Below the pieces are notes generated by a model. The model was given only the letters and a program-made list of their open reading frames with translations, did not search any database and had not been told where the DNA came from. A stretch of 64,000 nucleotides of DNA, from assembly GCA_038503035.1 (NCBI GenBank), contig JAVSML010021644.1, positions 28,690 through 92,689 of the forward strand. The letters are read 5' to 3'. Positions 35,180 to 48,312 of the stretch are shown here, piece by piece. The first letter of the stretch is position 1. Each line of letters starts with the position of its first letter. Both the position numbers and the translations under genes were made by a program. The DNA comes from Crocodylus rhombifer (Eukaryota > Chordata > Crocodylia > Crocodylidae).

Positions 35180-37525
35180 TTTTGACCACCAACAAGCTTC
35201 CAGTCGGAGTGGAGCTAAGCTACCAAATGGATGGTGTGGCAGAGCACAGGTTGTGCCTGCCACTTTAAGGGATTCAGCAGGCTGCAGATCAGCCTGCAGG
35301 TAGGAGCAGACCCAATCAGGAAAGTCACATGGCACCCAGGAGGCTGCCTGATTGGTGTAGGGCTAGGTAGTCAGGGTATAAGACAGGCACTGAGAGAAAA
35401 GCCAGGCAGTTGCAACTGGGGAGCTGAAGGGTGAACATCTCCCCACCAGAGTGCAGCTGCTCCCAGCACACCTGGAGGTCAAGGGTAGGAACTATGGGGA
35501 TGGAGGAGGTTCCTGGTCCTGGGGCATGACCTAAAACTACAGCTTGCTGGGGTTGGATAATGTGGTGGGACTGCCTGTGGTGGGGCAATCTCCAGGAAAG
35601 GCCATACCTGTGCCTCCCCAGTGAAAGGCAAGGTTCTGACCTCAGCACCCAAGACCTGGTGGGTAACCCTGGAGAGGGGACAAGCTAGGGGTCCAGGCAT
35701 GTCATCAGAGACCCAAGACCCAAAGGGCATAAGGCCCAGGAGACCCAATGAGGAGGCAAAGTAGTGGCTTCAGTGAGGTGGTGGACTAGAGGCCCAGTAG
35801 GGCAGCACAGAGGGGCCCAAGAGAGATCCAGAGAGTAACTATGTGGCCCACAAGTTCAAAGAGTGAAGACAGTGTTTGCAGGGGCCCAAGAAGGTGGACC
35901 CATATGGGAGAGAGGGCTAGCTGCTTGAGAATCTACCCAGGGAACCTCAACTGGTCAATGCTGGGGCCAGGACCATGAGGTTCACAGGGCCAGAGCACCC
36001 ATCGCAAGAAATGGCCAGAGCTAGAGGCTTGGAGTCCCGACTGGACTACAGGCAAGGCCAGGGCCTGTGAATCCAAAAGTCCCGGAAGGGGCCGCTGCCA
36101 AAAGGGAAAGGAGTCCAGGGGGGTTTGCAGCCCTGTACAGGGGTGAAGGTTAGGCCACCTGAGTAGGAGGGATCCAGGGTAGGGTCCGAATGTTCAGTCT
36201 GGAATATAGTAGGGCCCAGTGCAGGGCTAGAGCTGTACAGTAATGCCATCTACGAGGCATGGGACAGTGTTGGGACAGTACAGAGCCATGTATTAGCCAC
36301 TGGCATGAGGGCATTAAATGGGCAGCCTCCCACCTAGGAACAACTACTTCTGAATTGCATCAAAAGTGTGGCAGGCGGGTAAGGTGATCAGACTTCCCTA
36401 GACAGGTGGTTGGGCCAATGGGTGGACCAGCTGCAAGACAGCCCCCTGTCACAGATGGTACACTGTTTAATCTGGCCAATTCCAAGCTAAAACCAAACCC
36501 ACTCTGACCTCAAATCATTGAGCTCCAGTATGCTGATAATGTTGTGCTGTGTCCTCACTCAGAAGCAGATCCTCAGGCAATCTCTAACATCTTTACTGAG
36601 GCATACAAGAAAATGGGACTGACACTCAACATCTGGAAGATTAAGATCCTACATCAGCAAGCTCTTAATGAGCAGACCCCAGCTCCGATAATTCAGATTC
36701 ATGGTGAGACTGGAAAACACTGAGTATGTCCCGTACCTCAGATGCCCTTTCTATCAGAAGGCTGACATCAACAAAAACCCAGCGTCACCTCAAATGTGCA
36801 AGCGCAGCCTTCGGACACCTGAGGAAATGAGTGTTTGAAGACTGTGACATCAAATTTGAAACCAAGCTCATGGTTTATCAAGCAGTCATGATCCTTACCT
36901 TACTGTATGGAACTGAGATGTGGACAACTTACAAGGAGACACCTCAATTTGTGAAAGTAGTACCATCAATATCAAAACTGCCTGCAGAGAATCCTTCAAA
37001 CCCAGGGAGTAGACAGAAGCACCCAACATTAGGTGTCCTTTCACAAGCAAACACCATGAGCATTCAAGTGAAGAACATCCAACAGCCTCACTGGGCTGCA
37101 CATGTCATCTGGATGTCAAAATCCACTCTATGATTTTTTTCTATGATTTCTATGACTCCTGAAGCAAGTTTTATTCTCCCAGATCAGCCAAGGTTTATGC
37201 TCAAGAGGAGGGCAGAAAAAGCACTTCAAGGATGTCCTCAAGACAAAAAAAAAAATGCAACATGGATATCAACTCATGGGAGACTATCACCCAGAATCAC
37301 TCCAAATGAAGGAAGGATCTCAGTACTTTGAAACCTTACAACAACAGGAGATGGAAAAACAGGAGTGATAGAAACAGTGTATCACATATTGAGCCTAGAG
37401 CCACCCCACCCCACCCCACAAATAAACATGTGCCCAAGTTGCAAGAAAGTCTGTCAATCCCAGATAAACTTTGTCAGCTATCTTCGGACCCACAATAAGA
37501 ATCATGGAAGACAATTAGGGGGAAA
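35180..37525 (+). pseudogene. LINE reverse-transcriptase remnant interrupted by an LTR
   Basis: With the LTR (35235-36453) and one copy of its GATGG duplication removed, the frame reads ...KLPVGVELSYQMDG, then TLFNLANSKLKPNPL, and then ELQYADNVVLCPHSEADPQA. YADN corresponds to the catalytic YADD/FADD box of reverse transcriptase. Downstream is MVYQAVMILTLLYGTEMW, the familiar LLYG-ET/MW segment of many non-LTR elements, and at about 37430-37510 a C-x2-C ... H-x-H-like finger (CPSCKKVCQSQINF). Stops and frameshifts break it in several places. The family is not resolved (CR1/Jockey/RTE-like order). It is in the antisense orientation to NRG1. Confidence 0.75.
35235..36453 (+). mobile_element. 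Solo LTR (copy 2, 1219 bp) inserted in the LINE
   Basis: The LTR begins TGTGGCAGAGCACAGG and ends GCCCCCTGTCACA, with a perfect 5-bp duplication GATGG at 35230-35234 and 36454-36458. A TATA-like GGGTATAAGACAGG at about 35375 sits where a U3 promoter would be expected. The 3' ~220 bp match the LTR at 5559-6483. There is no internal gag/pol sequence, so it is solo. Insertion into the LINE frame shows it is the younger of the two. Confidence 0.85.
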
Positions 37526-39740
37526 ATAGATTGCAACGTCAGGAAGATAACAACAGCAGAAAAATTTCATATTAGAGTAGTCTGTGAAAACAGGGAATTA
37601 TAATGGGAACTATTTTGCAACTGTGACTACAGTAGGCATGACAGAGCACATGTACTTCGTACATTATAATACCCAAGGTCTGTCCCAAGCAGAGATGTCT
37701 CACTAAGCAAGTAATATCTATAATATCTGTAGCCAAAGGAGCAAAGTAAACTGAATGACCACCTACCCACGGAAAGCTGGGGTGACTGAGGGAGGCCTTC
37801 ACCATACCGTATAAACCTCAAACTCATGTTCCTGGATCTGCAGCAACACCTTAATTGCTTTGTCCTTCCCTAACTAATCTACATAACCACAACACAGTGT
37901 ATACACAGCTTCTAGGGCAGCCATGTGAGAAACTTGGTTTCAGGCAGAATTTAAGATACTTATGTCCCACTGTGAGAAAAATAAGCCCACATAATAGAAT
38001 GTCTTCAGGCGAGGCACTTTTGACTGCTTTTCTAAAGCTGACATCACTGTTACCACAACCCTGTAGCAGAATCAGCAACTATGTTCAGCAATGCCCATTC
38101 ATTCTGTTTTCCAAATTAGCGATTGGTAAAGTGTTAAGATTGCACAGTAGATCAGGAACTCTTGGCTTGGGTGCTGTAACCTCCCCTAAGGATGCCTGCC
38201 AGCCCTTCCCATAATGATCTTGGAATGGGATCATATATTGCAAGCAATTTTAATGGGGTGTCCTGGTATGACTGAGGACTTCTAATAACCACTGCAATAA
38301 ATGCTGAAACAGTAAACAGTAAATCCAGTGAATGGTAACAGTACTGCAGGAGATGAAGAACTGGAAGAAGGAAATAAAACAGAAGAAGCAGAACAACACC
38401 TCCTCCACCCCACCAAAAAAACAAAAATCAAAGAAAAGCCAACAGGGAGGGGCAGCCAGGAGAGAACACAGATTTTTCTTTCTTAAACTATGTCTGTTGA
38501 GATCTGAGATCTCAAGTCCTCCTGCTGGCTGCATGGGGAATTCTCCAGCAGGAAGTTACCAAAGACGTCACCAACATCACTCAGGGAAACTGAAGACAAT
38601 TAAGTCCCAAAACTGTAGCATATCCACAACCAAACTTTGCCTCATTCTAAATCTTTACCCACCCATGGAGAGGTAATAAAACAGCATGGCTTAAGAGTAA
38701 TAACAAAAATACAGCATGATTAAAGTGAATCTCTCCTCCCCCCACACATACACTCTATTTCTGCCTTTTAATCACATATATATTTTGGAAGTTATTAGTT
38801 CAATTCACTCGCCTGTCTTCGTAAAGCATTTTATCTCATCAGTTTTACAAATATAGCCAATAGTCCCATACTACATAAACACCTTCACAAGTAAATACAA
38901 CTTACAAGCAGGTTTTCTGCTGGAGTCTCAGACAGCAAATGTGCTATTCACTGGGGACAGAGGGAAGGAGTATATGATACTAAAAAGTTTTTCAGAGGTG
39001 GACAGAAGCGGCCAAAAAGAGTTCCTATAAGGCAATCCTGATATGGACATGGAGAAGGTCAAATGCAATTGGATGCTTCCCCAAAATGAATAATTCTGCA
39101 GCAACTGTCAGAGCAGACGCTATTTGGCACCTGAGTTGGCAACCTCAGAAGAGTTGTCAAAAGTTCAGTGAGTCCACTAGCTGATCATCAGACTGGAAAC
39201 CTGGAAAGCTAGAATTTTGTGCCAAGACCTGCAGAAAACACTAGTGAGATCAGCTTCTCCACCTCTCCAAGAGAGCCTTGAAGAAAAGAATGTTCCAGTC
39301 TAAAAAAATACTTTAAATACTGACTTTACACTAAATTGTTCATTTGTGTGCTGACCATGAAGATAAATAAATGTACAGATACACTGAAAGCAGTAATTTT
39401 GTTTAACATATCTTTATTCAAAATTTAATATTATCATCTTAGTTTATTTTCTTATGTTGTAACATAGTAAATAGCTTTCCTTATTTCCTAAATTATTAGT
39501 TCTTGAAAAAAAAACCAAACCTGATGACTTCTGTCAAGATGCAGTTTAAGAAAAATCAATTCCAATTAAAATTCACAAAAACAGAATTGCATAATTGTTT
39601 TTACCCAAATCTGCTAGATAAATAAGGGAGAAGAGTGGTTTTTAAATACAAAGCATGTGTTGATAAACTTAACTGGTTTATTAAACATAGGCAGTATTGT
39701 TGTAGCTGGTGAACTGAACTAATTGTTTCTGGTCCCTATA
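37526..39740. other. Intron, nothing recognised
   Basis: AT-rich with a few purine-rich patches (38340-38440). No exon or repeat assignment. Confidence 0.5.
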
Positions 39741-39748
39741 TCCTACAA

Positions 39749-40142
39749 CAGGGGTTTTCAACCTTTTTTAAAGGAGTGTATCCCCTTCCAGATGGGTGTG
39801 GGGGGATGTGCAGCTGGCTGAGGGGAGGGGGGGAGGTCCTGACAGCATGGCCGGCCTGACGTGAAGCTGGTGGCACAGAGAAGCGGTGTGGGGAAGCAGC
39901 ACGTGGCATGGAGTGGTGAATAGCGGTGGCGGGGGGTGAGGAAGCAGCACAGAGTGGTGAATAGCGAAGTGGTGTGCGGTGGTGAGGCAGAGTGGTGAAT
40001 GGTGGCGGCAGGGGGCTCTCACGTGGCAGACGCTGCCGCCATTCACCACTCCATGCTCCTGTGCGCCACTTCCCTGCGCGTACCCCCTGGGGCCATCCCA
40101 AGTACCTCCAGGGGTATGCTTATTCCCGGTTGACAACCCCTG
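39749..40142 (+). mobile_element. hAT (Charlie-like) MITE, 394 bp, with 8-bp target duplication
   Basis: The tips CAGGGGTTTTCAACCTTTTT and, from the other end, CAGGGGTTGTCAACC are the terminal inverted repeats. Flanks TCCTACAA (39741-39748) and CCCTACAA (40143-40150) agree at 7 of 8 positions. The interior carries diverged GTGGTGAATAGCG repeats and GC-rich sequence with no transposase. Confidence 0.9.
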
Positions 40143-40333
40143 CCCTACAAGATTTAAGTAGTAGTAGATCTCAGTCTCTCATACCTCATTTGTACGCACA
40201 GATAAGAAGAGGAAAAGCAGCTTTCCTCCTCCATAAACTCTCATGTAATTTCTCAACCACAAATAAGCTAGTTGAAAAAAGCCTAAATGAAGATCAGACT
40301 TTCTCTGCATGTATGGAAGAAGTTGGTTTAGCA

Positions 40334-40756
40334 TAATGGTCTCCAACCTTTTTAGGCAGGAGATCACCTCTGGCATTTAAAAGCAACCTGCGGTCTACTG
40401 TGTGCCACTACCCGCCCCCGCCCCCCCCCCCAGGTAAATCTGTGAGGAGGGAAGGGTGGGGGCAGATCAAGGCAGAAAGAAAAACAATATTTGGGAGCGT
40501 GCCTCCCGAGTACATATGTCCCACCCAGCTGCGGCCCCACTCAACTTACCCCTCCTCCTGCTTCTGAAGCACCATCCCCCACTGTGGGGGCCTCGATCTA
40601 GCCCCCTTCCCTTTCCTCACCCATGGACTCACCTGCTGGGCTAGGGCGTGTGCATGCATGCACACAAGCACTCAGCCCCCTACCCCATCCTCAGATTGAC
40701 TCCAAGAGGCTCCGAGATCCACCAGTGGATCAAGATCCGATAGTTAGTGACCACTG
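40334..40756 (+). mobile_element. hAT MITE, 423 bp, with perfect 8-bp target duplication
   Basis: The left end TAATGGTCTCCAACCTTTTT and the reverse complement of the right end (CAGTGGTCACTAACT) are hAT-like tips. GTTTAGCA occurs at both 40326-40333 and 40757-40764. The interior includes AGGCAGGAGATCACC and a C-rich run near 40410-40433. No transposase. Confidence 0.9.
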
Positions 40757-40800
40757 GTTTAGCACCTTAAACTCCAAAGCGAAGTTAACATCTAGACTTT

Positions 40801-41331
40801 GGGTTTGTCTACATGGGAAGTCAGTATAAAGTTACTGCATGATTTTACAGTGCACTTGCTGATTCATACTATGTTCTTTTGGCATAGTCAGTGGATGTGT
40901 CTACATGTTCATTAATGTACAGTAGTTACTGCGCATTTAGTTTAGTACGTGCTTAATGAAGTATTAACTAAATGCACAGTAACTCATGTTACTGTACAGT
41001 AGTGCTGGCATACAGTTTTTTTGTGATGCTTACTACACAGTAGCCTAATAATACTACGCACTAGCATATTAGTAGTTTGACGGGCACAGTACTATGCAGT
41101 GTTATTAGGCTACTGCATAGTAAGCGTCTCATGTAGATGTGCCCAGTGTTAGGTAATGTACTACACTTTCAAAGTGGATCAATTAGCCTCACAAAAAGAT
41201 ACTTTTACTGAATATTAATTCTTTAATTTTAATTCTGAATAACACCATCTATGCAGAAATTCAACTAACCTACTCTGAAAGTTAATTCAGACTAAAATTC
41301 CTAAGCATTCCTGAATAGACAAGCTTTAAAT
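40801..41331. mobile_element. AT-rich MITE split by a second MITE (40893-41144)
   Basis: The left tip GGGTTTGTCTACATGG and, from the right, GCTTGTCTATTCAGG form inverted ends of the same GTCTAC type as the inserted element. The outer sequence includes CACTTTCAAAGTGGATCAAT, also seen near 43000-43030. Exact ends are uncertain by a few bases and the flanking TTT is too simple to serve as a proven duplication. Confidence 0.5.
40893..41144. mobile_element. 252-bp MITE with GGG...CCC-type tips and AGT 3-bp duplication
   Basis: The left tip GGATGTGTCTACATG and, from the right, GGGCACATCTACATGAG are inverted repeats. AGT lies at 40890-40892 and 41145-41147. Palindromic interior words (ACTGCGCATTTAGTTTAGTA; ACTAAATGCACAGTAA) resemble the element at 33129-33372. 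No coding capacity. Confidence 0.75.
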
Positions 41332-42813
41332 GTGTCCAGATGGCAAGTTAATACTGAGTAGCTAGCATTATATAAATTCACACAGTGAACCTGCTACGGA
41401 GTGTGAATTTATAGTACACTAGCTAGGAAAGCCATTTTATTTAACATAAAAAATTAGTAGACCAAATCCTTCCTTAAAAGCTTGTGCAATGTTGCCATGA
41501 TTCTGTTGCAGCCAGTAATATACTCAAAGGGTCATGCCTCCAAGTTCTAAAACAATTAGTCTGGGGTAATTAAATGGCGGTTCCCCTGTACCTGTAACTT
41601 TTACATCTCTTGCATATGACTCTCTTACCATTTCTCTCCTCCCATGCAAATACACAAAAGCTGTTACCGTAGCTTCCAGTTCCTGAAGTGCAAAGTCTGA
41701 AATCTCCCACGAACCACCAGAGAGAACTGTGCAAGTTCTCATGAAGTCAAATGGAACCACTGACACAGAGGAAATGTTGTCGCTACAATATATATCCAAA
41801 GATTTATATTTTAAACAGGCAGCAGCTTGTATCAAGAGGGAAAAGGCAGATTACAAATAAGTAATTTCCAAGCAGCTAATAACCATTTCCCTCCCCTCCC
41901 CTCCTAGGAAGCGTTTCAAGGTTTAAACGTAAGAAATACAATGAAAAAAACAGTGGAAACATCTGGGGTTTATTATAACGCCACTTTGCTAGCCCCAGGC
42001 ATCACACAAATCCCTGAAGGCTGAGGCTAACCCCTGACCTGCCAAACATGATTAGTGCAGTCAGGCAACTTCTCCATGCTCCACAGCTGCTCCCCCCTCC
42101 CTCATCTCTGTCAACAGATTACAGCTACTACCCTATTGGACCCAATCAAGGACTTGGGTTGCCATGGTCACTGCATGGAGACTGTATGGCTATGTGGATA
42201 GAGGAAATGACCATGCAGATGACCTGGGAAGCAGCTGACAGCAAAGCTGGTGGTGATGGTGGAGGGGGTGAGGAGAGAGGAATACACAGACCTTCATAGT
42301 GCTGTCAGCCACTTGCCTATACTCCAAAGGCCTCAGGAATAAAAAATCATCTTGCTCTCTTTCAAGCCCTGCTGGGAACAATCCCTTCATCACCCAAAAC
42401 TGCCCTTTCATTTCCCTCTCCCACTACAAACCCTTCATTCTCCTTTCACAAGCCTCTTCCTTTCCACCATCCTCACCTCTTACAAGCCCTCAATTCTCAG
42501 CTTCTGGAGTTTCCCCTCTTCTTGTTCCCTTTCTCCATTCTTCTTGTTTGCCCTCTCACAAAAAGCCTCTCATCACTAGTGCCCCTTCCTCACATCTTGC
42601 CTGCATCTCCCTTGCTTTCTTCTCCAATCAGCTTAAACCAACTGTTCCTGTAACCTGTCTTCCACTGAGACTGTGTCTTCTCTAGTATTTTGTGTTTTGG
42701 AGGCGCTGCTACTTTGTGACTCAGACTTCCCTCCTCTTCCCTTGCAGATAGAGAGAGTTGGCTGTGGGGTCCAGGCAAGGAAATCAGCAGAGAAGGTAGG
42801 GAATGGAATTTAA
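41332..42813. other. Intron; pyrimidine-rich block at about 42350-42680
   Basis: The block 42350-42680 is CT-rich with loosely repeated CCCTTCATTCTCC / CACAAGCCTC words and keeps several frames open by composition. No exon or known repeat is recognised elsewhere. Confidence 0.45.
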
Positions 42814-43066
42814 GGGCCTGTACATGCAGGAAAGTTAATCGTGCTGTAATTCATACTTAATTAAGTAAAAGGTAAAAATTTAAAGTGAATTATTGAAACC
42901 TAGTTTAGCTCCAGTGAAGATGCTCTTCCTTGGAATTCTAACCTGAATTCAGGCCACTAATTCTAAATAAGAACATCCAGACAGAGATTCAATAGTGTTC
43001 AACTGATCCACTTTCAAAGCTAATGTGGATTGATTTTCCTATGTCTTTCTGTGTAGATAAGCCCCC
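42814..43066. mobile_element. Possible MITE of the GGGC...GTCTACA type
   Basis: GGGCCTGTACATGCAGG at the left and, read from the right, GGGGGCTTATCTACACAGA could be terminal inverted repeats, and the interior shares TGATCCACTTTCAAAGC with 41165-41190. No target duplication is seen. Confidence 0.35.
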
Positions 43067-45582
43067 TGGCTGCCATCTCTTACTAACAACAGTGAGCTGC
43101 CCCTGGTGGAAGAAGGTGCTTACATTATAGCACCCTCTTCCAAATGCACCAGGTGGGTACAACAGAGTAGCTGAGTGCTGCCATACAATACAACTATGGG
43201 AACCTGGCTCCCCACCCCCATGCTGCACACTTAACAGCCACCCCAGCAGGATGAAAGCTGAGAATGGTGCTAGGTGGCCAAGCATATCCACATTTAGTTG
43301 CAATTCCTTTTCTAAATATTACATACATACACTCCATTTGGAAAAGCCTGTTTCCCCTGAGATGCAACTGCACCAACTATTCTAGCAACACTTCATCTAC
43401 TTCCAAAGCACTGCCATTGCTCTTCAGCTTCTACTCTTTGATTAAAGTGTATTGATTAAGCACCTCTTACATCATGGTGGTATGCTACTGGAGTCATATG
43501 CTGACTATGGCATTCTGACCAATTTGTCCAGGAAGGTAATTGGGTGGAGTAAATTTTGGAAACTACCTCTAAAACATATTGCTTTTTAAAAGGTTTATTG
43601 CTCCATGCCCTTATAAAGGTATTGTATCAGAAGTCATGATCCTTAGCTTTTACTTGTGTGTGTGTGTGTGTGTCTGTTAAATTCAATTCACTGATCAATT
43701 AAAATGTCTTCTTGGAGTTACGCCATGGTAAAAGAAATATGCATTTAAAGAATAAATGGAATTGATCCTCTGCTGGCATTAAGTAGATTTCTAGAGGGGA
43801 TATATTTAAATACAACTCCAGCCTCTCTCTGAAGAAGCACCTGGCAATTCTGTTTTGGGATTAAATTGCAACTCCACAAAAACTTTATGAGCTCATGTAT
43901 TTCCCCCACTCCCTCCTTTAGAAATCTTGTGTGTCGATGTCTCTGAGCAAGGAGTCGCAGAGGAAATTTAGAGACTGGTGCTTGAGAAACAGAGATGGCT
44001 AAAGCACTGAACCAGGGAGAAACTGGCAGCATTTTAAGGGTGGGCTCCCTCAACCAAGAATAAGCATGACATTCCCTATAATGTATAATACATTTCATTT
44101 CCCCTCAAAAAAAAAATCTTTTGTTGTTTCAGGTTTCTCTCTCCTCTGACAACCCCCACCCCAACAACAATTTCCTCCCCCCACCGCTCACACCCTACTA
44201 GCCTATGCCCCTCACTCTACCTTTTACTGGACACCAGAGATGATCATCGCCCACCTGCTCTCTTGAGGCAACTCCTAACTATCAGCTGCACCTCACAGTA
44301 GCAGCAGGTAAGTCATCCTGAAGCATCTCAAGCTATAAGGAACAGGAATTCTCTAGTCATGATTTCCTGGGTGGCTGCTTGGAAATAACTTGGCTCTCCT
44401 GGTGAGTGAGCCTCACCTGGTCCCCCCCTACCTGGGGAAGGTGAGAGACAGAAGGGAGAAAGTCAGGGTGCTTGCTGGTGTATGGGTGTGGATTAGTACA
44501 GGGAATGGGTCTTTCCTAATGAGTTTGTGAGACTGTGAAAAAGAGGAGAGGGTGAAATTGTACTAATCATAATGCACTCCCCTGATTAACAGAAGAACTT
44601 TGTTTACTGAAAGTATATTATTTTACATAGGATATAGTTATCTGCTGTAAGCTTAGAACATTAGTGGATACAAAACACTTTTGTGAATTTACCTCCTAAT
44701 TCATGGTAGTCTTGCACTTGGTAGTTTAAACTACTGTTTATTCCACAACAACTTTAAAGTCTTTCATCGGTCTTGTTTGTCCCAAATCTCTTTGAGAAAA
44801 ATCAAAAATGGACTGACTTTTTCCACATAACCAACAGTTGTTGGTCAGGTTAAGTCGCAAAACTGCCATGAAACAAAGCAATCCAAATGATGCTGGCATT
44901 GCTTTAATTTATCAAGAGAGTTCTGGACCAAATTCATTAAAAAAGAAAAAAAAAAAATCAAAGGCAATGAGGTATTCATAACATCTGAACCTTCCTGGCT
45001 GTGGGCAGCACTGGGGAGATTTCTGCTTTTCTAGAGGGAGCTTTTCCAACACTATCAAAAGAATGCACATTTTCAAAGTAACATGGAAATAAAAGGGTTA
45101 CTGAGGAAAATATGTTGTTCTCCCTCTCAGCAGTTTTTTTATTTCTCTTGTTGAAGGACAGCAATGCTTTTCAAATCTGTGCCATCCAGCTGTTAACAAA
45201 TTTCACACGACCACTCCCTGTGGGGACCTGCTCATGAGCTCCAACATTTTTATGAAACCACAAATTAAATACGGCTTTAAAAAAAGGATGCAACTCTTGA
45301 CACATCCCTGGCAGAGGAATTAAATGATGTAATAACATTCTGTGAGAGCTTGAAAAGCCATGGCACCTACAATATAGTTCTTTCTGCAATTGTAACAGGC
45401 AAGTGTGTGAGTGTGTGTGTTTGCACACCCCTTAATCTTGCACTAACACAAATTTAGGAAGGTAGATCATTTCCTCACTCCTCTCCAGGTGCAAATTACA
45501 GGAAGAGAGAATGAGAAAATGTTCTTTCTGAAAGTCTGAGAGTAAGGTGAAAAAGGCACCAACATTCCTGGGTACATAAAAT
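43067..45582. other. Intron; short TG microsatellites, otherwise nothing recognised
   Basis: TG runs are present at about 43656-43673 and 45406-45422. A C-rich patch is at 44150-44210. No exon is seen. Confidence 0.5.
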
Positions 45583-46127
45583 TAGGGGTGCTCAATCAGG
45601 CTAAATGTGTCCAGTGGAGCCTTAAGTGTCTGGCCCACAGAGCTCCCCATGAACTGGGAAAATTGACTGCAGGGGAGCAACAAATTCCCAAACCCTGAGT
45701 AGCAGGTTGGGACCATATCATACCCCCTCCCCCCATGCCTGTGGCTGGATGAGGCTGGACCACACATCACCCCCATCCCCACCCCCAGGCTGGTTGGGAC
45801 TGGGTCACACCCCTGTTCCCCCTGCCCCACTGGGCTAGGTTGGGACTGGCTCAAGCCCCCTTCACCCTGTGGAGCTGGGTTGGAACTGGGCCATAACCCC
45901 TCCCCCCCAGAGGCCCAAGTTGGGGCTGGATCATACCCCTTTCTCTCCTGAGGCTGGGCCATGCCACCTCTTCCCCACGCCCCCCATAGGGCCAGGCTGG
46001 AGCCCCTGCCCTGCTCTTTGTGGCCAGATGGGGCCCTGCCACACCAGCCCTGCGCCAGACTGGGACCATCAGCCAGATCCAGCCCACAAACATCTGGCTC
46101 ATTGGCCAAAAATGCTGAGTACTACTG
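45583..46127 (+). mobile_element. Probable hAT MITE with internal minisatellite (~545 bp)
   Basis: The left end TAGGGGTGCTCAATCAGG and, from the right, CAGTAGTACTCAGC resemble the CAGGGGTGCTCAA type of hAT tip. The paired inner words CTGGCCCACAGAGC and GGATCTGGCTGATGG are mirrored across the element. The middle holds diverged ~60-bp units of the form GGCTGGGTTGGGACTGG...CACACCCC. No target duplication is evident. Confidence 0.5.
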
Positions 46128-48312
46128 CGCAACACCTTCAGGTACAACACAAATTCCACATGTTAGTCATGTTAAACATCAACACAAACGGCAAGATCAA
46201 CACTTGTTTCATTATCCCCTTCCTCCCTATCAGCTGTGGCTTCAAGAGAGACCACACACAGTGCATGCCCCCAAAAGCACTATGTCCAAACTTTTTACTT
46301 CCAAATGTTATGCTTGGAATACACAAGTTTATCCATTATTTTCAGTTCCAATCTGTTTCAGTATGCCTAATTACTGACCTTTTTCTTGACCTCCTGCACT
46401 TTCAGGGCTATGTTTGAGGGTAGCAATGTGAGAGCTAGGTAAGCAGAAAGTATTCCACTCCCCAACCAGCCTCCGGGTATGACGAACTCAAATCTGTTGC
46501 TGGCACCCACCATCTGAGCACATAAATCCATGCTCAGTGTTAAGCATGCAGACTGATCTATTGGTGTCCATGCAATTACAGACACTTGCAATTTCTGACA
46601 GTGAGATATGTGCTTAGGAGTCCTGCTGGATTGGACTCAAGATTCTCTAGGATCACAACTTAAGATCTCTTCAGTCTTCCTGGCGGGAGATGAGGAGGGA
46701 AGTGTGAGACTGTACTAAGCAGAGTGGAGGGTGGGGGTCAAATATGTCTATGGAGGAGAGGATAATGAGCTGGACCTATGGCTCTGTCCATGTTGCAGAG
46801 GCCCAGCACAGCTGTTCAGGACTGAGGATTCCACTCAGATACCCTCAGTGGTTTTTTCACTGAGAAAATCTCTTTGATGTGGACTTCCCTCCTTCCTCAG
46901 GGCCTGGCTCAAAATACCACAGCAGATGCCTTTCCTGCATTTACACAAAAAAGTTTCTGGGAAGCACCCACAATTGCAGCTGAGCTCAATGCTATGGAGG
47001 CAAATTAGTACCATAATCCATTCTTTGCCCCTGTAACAGTGAATGTGGACTTGATTCTAGCCTCTTCTTCTGACTGTTGCACAGCTCAGAAAATACAAAG
47101 AAACCAGAATCCAGTTGTTAATTTTTCTGATCAGTGGCAAATTCTTCTAGGTTAAAGGAAGGGTTTTCTGGTACAAAGGGTCATAGGTATCTCCTACATC
47201 CACTGCCTCCATTTACCTGGCATATGGTGTGAGGGGTGACATGGGAAAGTGGACCTGAGCCCCACTAGTTCTCAAGCTGATAGATGCACAGGACCAGATC
47301 CTCTTCCATCCATCAGGCACTTCAGTGGGATTTGGGTTTCTAAGTACAATGCTCTTCCACCCTGCTAGAGTCCATGAAAAAATATTAACGATGTTCCCTT
47401 TTGCAGCATACCTTCATCTTGGCCTTAAAAGATGGAGTCACAAAGAATAGCAAGTAGCACCCACCCACCTTTTGCATTAACAGTTTTTAGGAATCCATTT
47501 AGGATAGCTTAGTGTCACTTAGGGTGCTAACAGATATGGAAAACTAACAAACAGACAAACAAAAAACATGCTTTACTGGAAAAAGAAGTGCATTTGCTCA
47601 ACCTGGCTCTGCAGCGTCTGTATAGAACAGGTGCTTCGCAGGGCTTTTTGGCACTTATATAATAGCTGATTCAATCTGTTATTAGATAAAAGCACCCAGA
47701 AAGCCCCACTAAAGTACCCAATCTATTGGGTGAGTTGGGTCCAACTAACACGATGCCTCTTCTGGGCATGTGCTAGGCTCGGTCCAGGAGCACACACAGT
47801 TTAGAGTACCGTTTGTTGGGGGGGGTTTTAGGTCTGTAAGCAGCCTAAAAGCCCAGAGCAAGCTGGTGGAAGAAAGTATACCCAAGACTGCTCTAACTCA
47901 TGTTTTTCATGCTGTGAAAGAGGTAGATGTAAAAATTCCTGTACTGTCTCTCATCCATCTTCCCTCTATGGGCTAAACCAGCCTTGGTGCAGGAAGAGGG
48001 AGTGGCCCAGTTGTTTTAGTTACCACACAAAACCCTCTGAATATGCCAGGACAGAAGTAGAGACCATAACCAAGGCAGCAAGAGAACATAAGGCCCCAAA
48101 ATTCTTCCAGCCTTTGCAAAGACTACAGTACCTTACATAACAACAGTACACAAGAGATATAAAGATAATCATGGCATTACGTCTCATGGACGTGCTGCCT
48201 TTCTTTGACTGATGCTACAGTAAGGGACTTCAGAGCCAATTCATCTTGAGTAATCTTCATGGGAACTCAACAGGAAACCTTGGTGGGCACAACAACTGAG
48301 GACATATCTTCC
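46128..48312. other. Intron, nothing recognised
   Basis: Single-copy-looking DNA of mixed composition. No exon, RNA or repeat could be assigned. Confidence 0.5.
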
